A DNA stretch of 64,000 nucleotides from Zoogloea sp041914405 (GTDB lineage: Bacteria; Pseudomonadota; Gammaproteobacteria; Burkholderiales; Rhodocyclaceae): positions 1 to 64,000 of the forward strand of contig NZ_JAYSDK010000005.1 in the NCBI RefSeq assembly GCF_041914405.1, read 5' to 3'. The notes below the pieces were generated by a model, which saw nothing but the letters and a program-made list of their open reading frames with translations, made no database searches and had not been told where the DNA came from. A program made the translations under genes and the position numbers. Positions 61,558-64,000 of this stretch are shown here, in pieces; positions within the stretch are counted from its first letter, which is position 1, and each line of letters starts with the position of its first letter.

Positions 61558-61708
61558 GTGTGCTTATCAGGATTCGTGCAGTGCATATGAGGCGCGGACT
61601 GCAAGGCTTCTGAAATCTTCTTGGTTCGTTCCGCCGGAACGGATCGTTAATGTTCTCCCGTCAGCCGGCTACATCAGGTGCCGGCCATTCACTTGCGGGA
61701 GAACGCTC

Positions 61709-62221
61709 ATGCTCGATGCCTCCATCGATTCGGCTTCTGCGGACAGTGCGACAGCACCCTCCAGCGGCAGTGCCGACATCGCCGAAACCCTTCTCGAACA
61801 CGCTCGCCAACAGGCTCAGGCGGATGGCCTGGCCTATGCCGGTGGCCTCACGCCGACCGATGCCTGGCAACTCGTCAGCGACGGCCGCGCCGTGCTGGTG
61901 GACGTGCGCACTGCCGAGGAGCGCAAGTTCGTCGGCCATGTGCCGGCCGGCATCCACGTGGCCTGGGCGACCGGCACGTCGATGAACCGCAATCCGCGCT
62001 TCGTGAAGGAGCTCGAAGCCAAGGTCAAGAAGGATGCGGTGGTGGTCTTCCTCTGTCGCAGCGGCAAGCGTTCCGTCTCCGCCGCCGAAGCGGCCGCCAA
62101 GGCCGGCTTCGTCAATGCGTTCAACATTCTCGAAGGCTTCGAGGGCGATCTCGACGGCGAGCAGCGCCGCGGCACGCTCGGCGGCTGGCGCCTGCGCGGC
62201 CTGCCGTGGATCCAGGACTGA
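61709..62221 (+). CDS. Rhodanese-type sulfurtransferase
   Basis: 170 residues from ATG 61709 (GCGGGAGAACGCTC upstream); the frame is open 60 residues further but does not fit the family. After a Ser/Ala-rich N-terminus the rhodanese domain (about 46-165) has VLVDVRTAEERKFVGHVPAG and the active-site loop VVFLCRSGKRSVSAA with Cys116. WATGTSMNRNPRFVKELEAK is the longer loop seen in the encapsulin-linked rhodaneses. No signal peptide, so cytoplasmic. It lies upstream of the XRE and encapsulin genes and probably handles sulfane sulfur together with the shell's cargo. Confidence 0.92.
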   Translation: MLDASIDSASADSATAPSSGSADIAETLLEHARQQAQADGLAYAGGLTPTDAWQLVSDGRAVLVDVRTAEERKFVGHVPAGIHVAWATGTSMNRNPRFVKELEAKVKKDAVVVFLCRSGKRSVSAAEAAAKAGFVNAFNILEGFEGDLDGEQRRGTLGGWRLRGLPWIQD

Positions 62222-62338
62222 ACACGCTCCTGCTCTCCTGCGGGACGGGCTGCCGGCGGACCCGCCGTGAAGTCCGACCCACAGGGGAGTCGTCCCCGGG
62301 GCCCTGAGCCCGCACCGACTCATACAAGGATCCACCCC

Positions 62339-62587
62339 ATGCTCACATCCATCGGCCTCTCCGGCCTGGCCAACCGCTTTGGCGCCCTGGTGCGCCGCCT
62401 GCGCGAAGAGCGCGACTGGTCCCAGGAGCAACTCGCCGAATATGCCGACCTCAACCGCACCTACGTCGGTGACCTGGAGCGCGGCAAAGCCATGCCTTCC
62501 CTGCTCACCGTGGGCAAGCTGGCCTATGCGCTTGGTTTGCCCGCGTCTGCGCTGATCGCCCGTTTCGAGGGATTGGCGGCGGAGTAG
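62339..62587 (+). CDS. XRE-family helix-turn-helix regulator
   Basis: 82 residues from ATG 62339 (AAGGATCCACCCC upstream). Residues 15-72 form a Cro/C1-type helix-turn-helix: LVRRLREERDWSQEQLAEYA, DLNRTYVGDLERGKAMPSLL. It is single-domain. It lies 117 bases after the rhodanese and upstream of the encapsulin gene, so it may control that cluster. Such small XRE proteins are common, so the link is only positional. Confidence 0.87.
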   Translation: MLTSIGLSGLANRFGALVRRLREERDWSQEQLAEYADLNRTYVGDLERGKAMPSLLTVGKLAYALGLPASALIARFEGLAAE

Positions 62588-62658
62588 GGGCCGGGCCTGT
62601 CGAGGGGGGCTTGCATTGCTGTGCGACTGAGGGCTTTGAGACTCGGGGCTTTGAATCT

Positions 62659-62727
62659 GTGGGGGCGAATTCATTCGCCCGGATTGCCGTGATGAACCTC
62701 CGCGGGCGAAAGAAATAGCCCCCCCAG
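62659..62727. repeat. REP-like paired palindrome with one degenerate arm (R6)
   Basis: A perfect arm GGGGGCGAATTCATTCGCCC (62661-62680) and, about 22 bases later, a damaged partner GGGCGAAAGAAATAGCCCCC (62704-62723). The second arm may be altered by sequencing error, because the sequence from here to the N run is poor. Confidence 0.75.
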
Positions 62728-62757
62728 GGGTGGGGGGGGCGGCCCCGCGGCCCACGC

Positions 62758-62939
62758 GATCATGCCGGCAGCACCNNNNNNNNNNTGGTGCGTGGTGCGT
62801 GTGGGCGGGTGTTTGTGTTTGGGGGGGGGCTAACCGGGGCGCGGGGCGCGGGGCGCCCCCCGGCGGGCTCCCGACACCCCCCCCCCCACAGGGGTGGGCT
62901 GGCCTGCCCGGCTGCCCTCGAGATCATGCCGGCAGCACC
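62758..62939. other. Assembly gap with redundant contig ends
   Basis: Ten Ns (62776-62785) are bracketed by an 18-base exact duplication, GATCATGCCGGCAGCACC at 62758-62775 and 62922-62939; sequence before each copy is also similar (CAGGGGTGGG). Between is homopolymer-rich sequence (runs of G and C) unlike the rest of the window. Most likely two contig ends overlap and were joined without merging. Confidence 0.75.
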
Positions 62940-62955
62940 CCTCGAACACCTCGCC

Positions 62956-62976
62956 AAGGCCCGCCGCTCGGGCCTT
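62956..62976. terminator. Terminator-like hairpin upstream of the encapsulin gene
   Basis: AAGGCCCG (62956-62963) pairs with CGGGCCTT (62969-62976) over a five-base loop. Only a short T-run follows. It would separate the XRE gene from the encapsulin transcript. Confidence 0.5.
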
Positions 62977-63074
62977 TGCCGTCTATAGCCGGTTGAAGCT
63001 GAGGAGTCCGGAAACGACACTCGCTTATCTCCAGATTTCATAACTATTCCATTTTTAATTCATAAGGAGCTCCC

Positions 63075-64000
63075 ATGGCCGACCATATCGATGTTCCGAC
63101 TGCCCTTGGCGACAATGCCGCCCGGCAGTTGGCGAATGCCACCAAAACCGTTCCGCAGCTGTCCACGATCTCCCCGCGCTGGCTGGTGCACCTGCTGCAA
63201 TGGCTGCCGGTCGAGGCCGGTATCTACCGCCTGAACAAGGTCAAGAACCCCCGCGACGTGCGCGTGGCGTGCTCCCAGCGTGACGAGTCCGAGCTGCCGC
63301 AAACCTTCGTTGATTACGACGAAGCGCCCCGCGAGTACTTCCTGAACGCGGTCACCACCATCCTCGACGTGCACACCCGCGTCTCCGACCTGTACAGCAG
63401 CCCGCACGACCAGATCAAGGAACAGCTGCGCCTGACCGTCGAGACCATCAAGGAGCGTCAGGAAAGCGAACTGATCAACAACCCGGACTACGGCCTGCTG
63501 GCCAACGTGTCCGACGAGCAGCGCATCTCCACGCTGACCGGAGCGCCGACCCCGGACGACCTGGACGACCTGATCACCAAGGTGTGGAAGGAGCCCGGCT
63601 TCTTCCTGGCCCACCCGCTGGGCATCGCCGCCTTCGGCCGCGAATGCACCCGCCGCGGCGTGCCGCCCCCGACCGTCAGCCTGTTCGGCTCTCAGTTCCT
63701 GACCTGGCGCGGCATCCCGCTTATCCCGTCGGACAAGGTGCCCGTCGAGGACGGCAAGACCAAGATCCTGCTGCTGCGCACCGGCGAAAAGCGTCAGGGC
63801 GTGGTCGGTCTGTTCCAGCCTGGCCTGGCCGGCGAGCAGAGCCCGGGCCTGTCCGTGCGTTTCATGGGTATCAACCGCAACGCCATCGCGTCCTACCTGA
63901 TTTCGCTGTACTGCTCGCTGGCCGTGCTGACCGATGACGCACTGGCTGTCCTCGATGACGTGGAGATCGGCAAGTACCATGACTATCCCGACACCTACAA
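63075..64000 (+). CDS. Family 2A encapsulin shell protein (SrpI-like), cut by the window end
   Basis: 308 codons are present with no stop, so only the last few residues are probably missing. ATG 63075 has AAGGAG seven bases upstream. The sequence begins MADHIDVPTALGDNAARQLA and contains ISPRWLVHLLQWLPVEAGIY, YDEAPREYFLNAVTTILDVH, LFGSQFLTWRGIPLIPSDKV and FMGINRNAIASYLISLYCSL, all characteristic of the HK97-fold Family 2A shell proteins (SrpI). There is no cyclic-nucleotide-binding insertion, which separates it from Family 2B. These shells enclose a cysteine desulfurase and are linked to sulfur storage. An active-site-complete rhodanese and an XRE gene lie upstream. The cargo gene should be just downstream, outside the window. 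Confidence 0.93.
   Translation, partial: MADHIDVPTALGDNAARQLANATKTVPQLSTISPRWLVHLLQWLPVEAGIYRLNKVKNPRDVRVACSQRDESELPQTFVDYDEAPREYFLNAVTTILDVHTRVSDLYSSPHDQIKEQLRLTVETIKERQESELINNPDYGLLANVSDEQRISTLTGAPTPDDLDDLITKVWKEPGFFLAHPLGIAAFGRECTRRGVPPPTVSLFGSQFLTWRGIPLIPSDKVPVEDGKTKILLLRTGEKRQGVVGLFQPGLAGEQSPGLSVRFMGINRNAIASYLISLYCSLAVLTDDALAVLDDVEIGKYHDYPDTY

Noticed and set aside
62730..62996. ORFs across the N run
   Set aside because: They translate Ns and homopolymer runs at a contig junction; they are assembly artefacts.

Overview
The window is GC-rich chromosomal DNA from a Gram-negative bacterium, most likely a betaproteobacterium of the Rhodocyclales type. This is an inference from gene content and protein style: the end of a cbb3-oxidase accessory cluster (ccoG/ccoH), a class I PHA synthase, several c-type cytochromes, many RND pumps, HD-GYP signalling proteins and an ExbB-ExbD-ExbD-TonB set. 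No rRNA, tRNA, CRISPR array, prophage or intact insertion sequence was seen. A 10-N assembly gap lies at 62776-62785.

Layout. 0-1.1 kb: end of ccoG, ccoH (fixH-like) and two tiny membrane proteins, closed by two strong terminators. 1.1-11.6 kb: a universal stress protein behind an FNR/ANR-type box, phaC, a hypoxanthine-DNA glycosylase, two HD-GYP proteins (one fused to a hemerythrin domain), a UbiB-family kinase and two transporters. 11.8-17.4 kb: a minus-strand sulfur-scavenging operon (TauD-like dioxygenase, SsuABC-like ABC transporter, SfnB-like flavin oxidoreductase), with a lone signal peptidase I downstream. 17.6-22.4 kb: an RND pump with its adaptor. 22.8-30.2 kb: a plus-strand series of exported proteins (arylsulfatase, octahaem TPR cytochrome, SMP-30-like protein, dienelactone hydrolase with Tat-like signal, cytochrome c'). 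30.3-36.4 kb: a decayed ABC-transporter remnant, a large hybrid histidine kinase, an AONS-fold PLP enzyme and a GT2 glycosyltransferase. 36.4-47.6 kb: AI-2E-family permease, two paralogous tail-specific proteases, a Cys-less rhodanese, a cluster of uncharacterised secreted proteins and a cytochrome b561. 47.6-56.8 kb: an mdtABC-type pump with its outer-membrane factor. 57-61.5 kb: a sigma-54 activator without a receiver domain, divergent from exbB-exbD-exbD-tonB, with a candidate -24/-12 promoter between them. 61.7-64 kb: an active-site-complete rhodanese, an XRE regulator and a nearly complete Family 2A encapsulin shell gene that runs off the window.

Sulfur is a recurring theme: sulfonate/sulfone-type uptake and oxidation, an arylsulfatase, a possible SfnR-like activator, a rhodanese, and an encapsulin of the family that encloses cysteine desulfurase. 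A second theme is oxygen/redox sensing: the FNR box, the hemerythrin-HD-GYP fusion and the cytochromes.

A family of paired palindromes built on GGGCGAATTCATTCGCCC is scattered between genes (13 arms at six sites). The densest cluster separates the two RND subunits of the mdt-like operon. Start sites were chosen by hand from ribosome-binding sites and family alignment; several are uncertain and are marked so.
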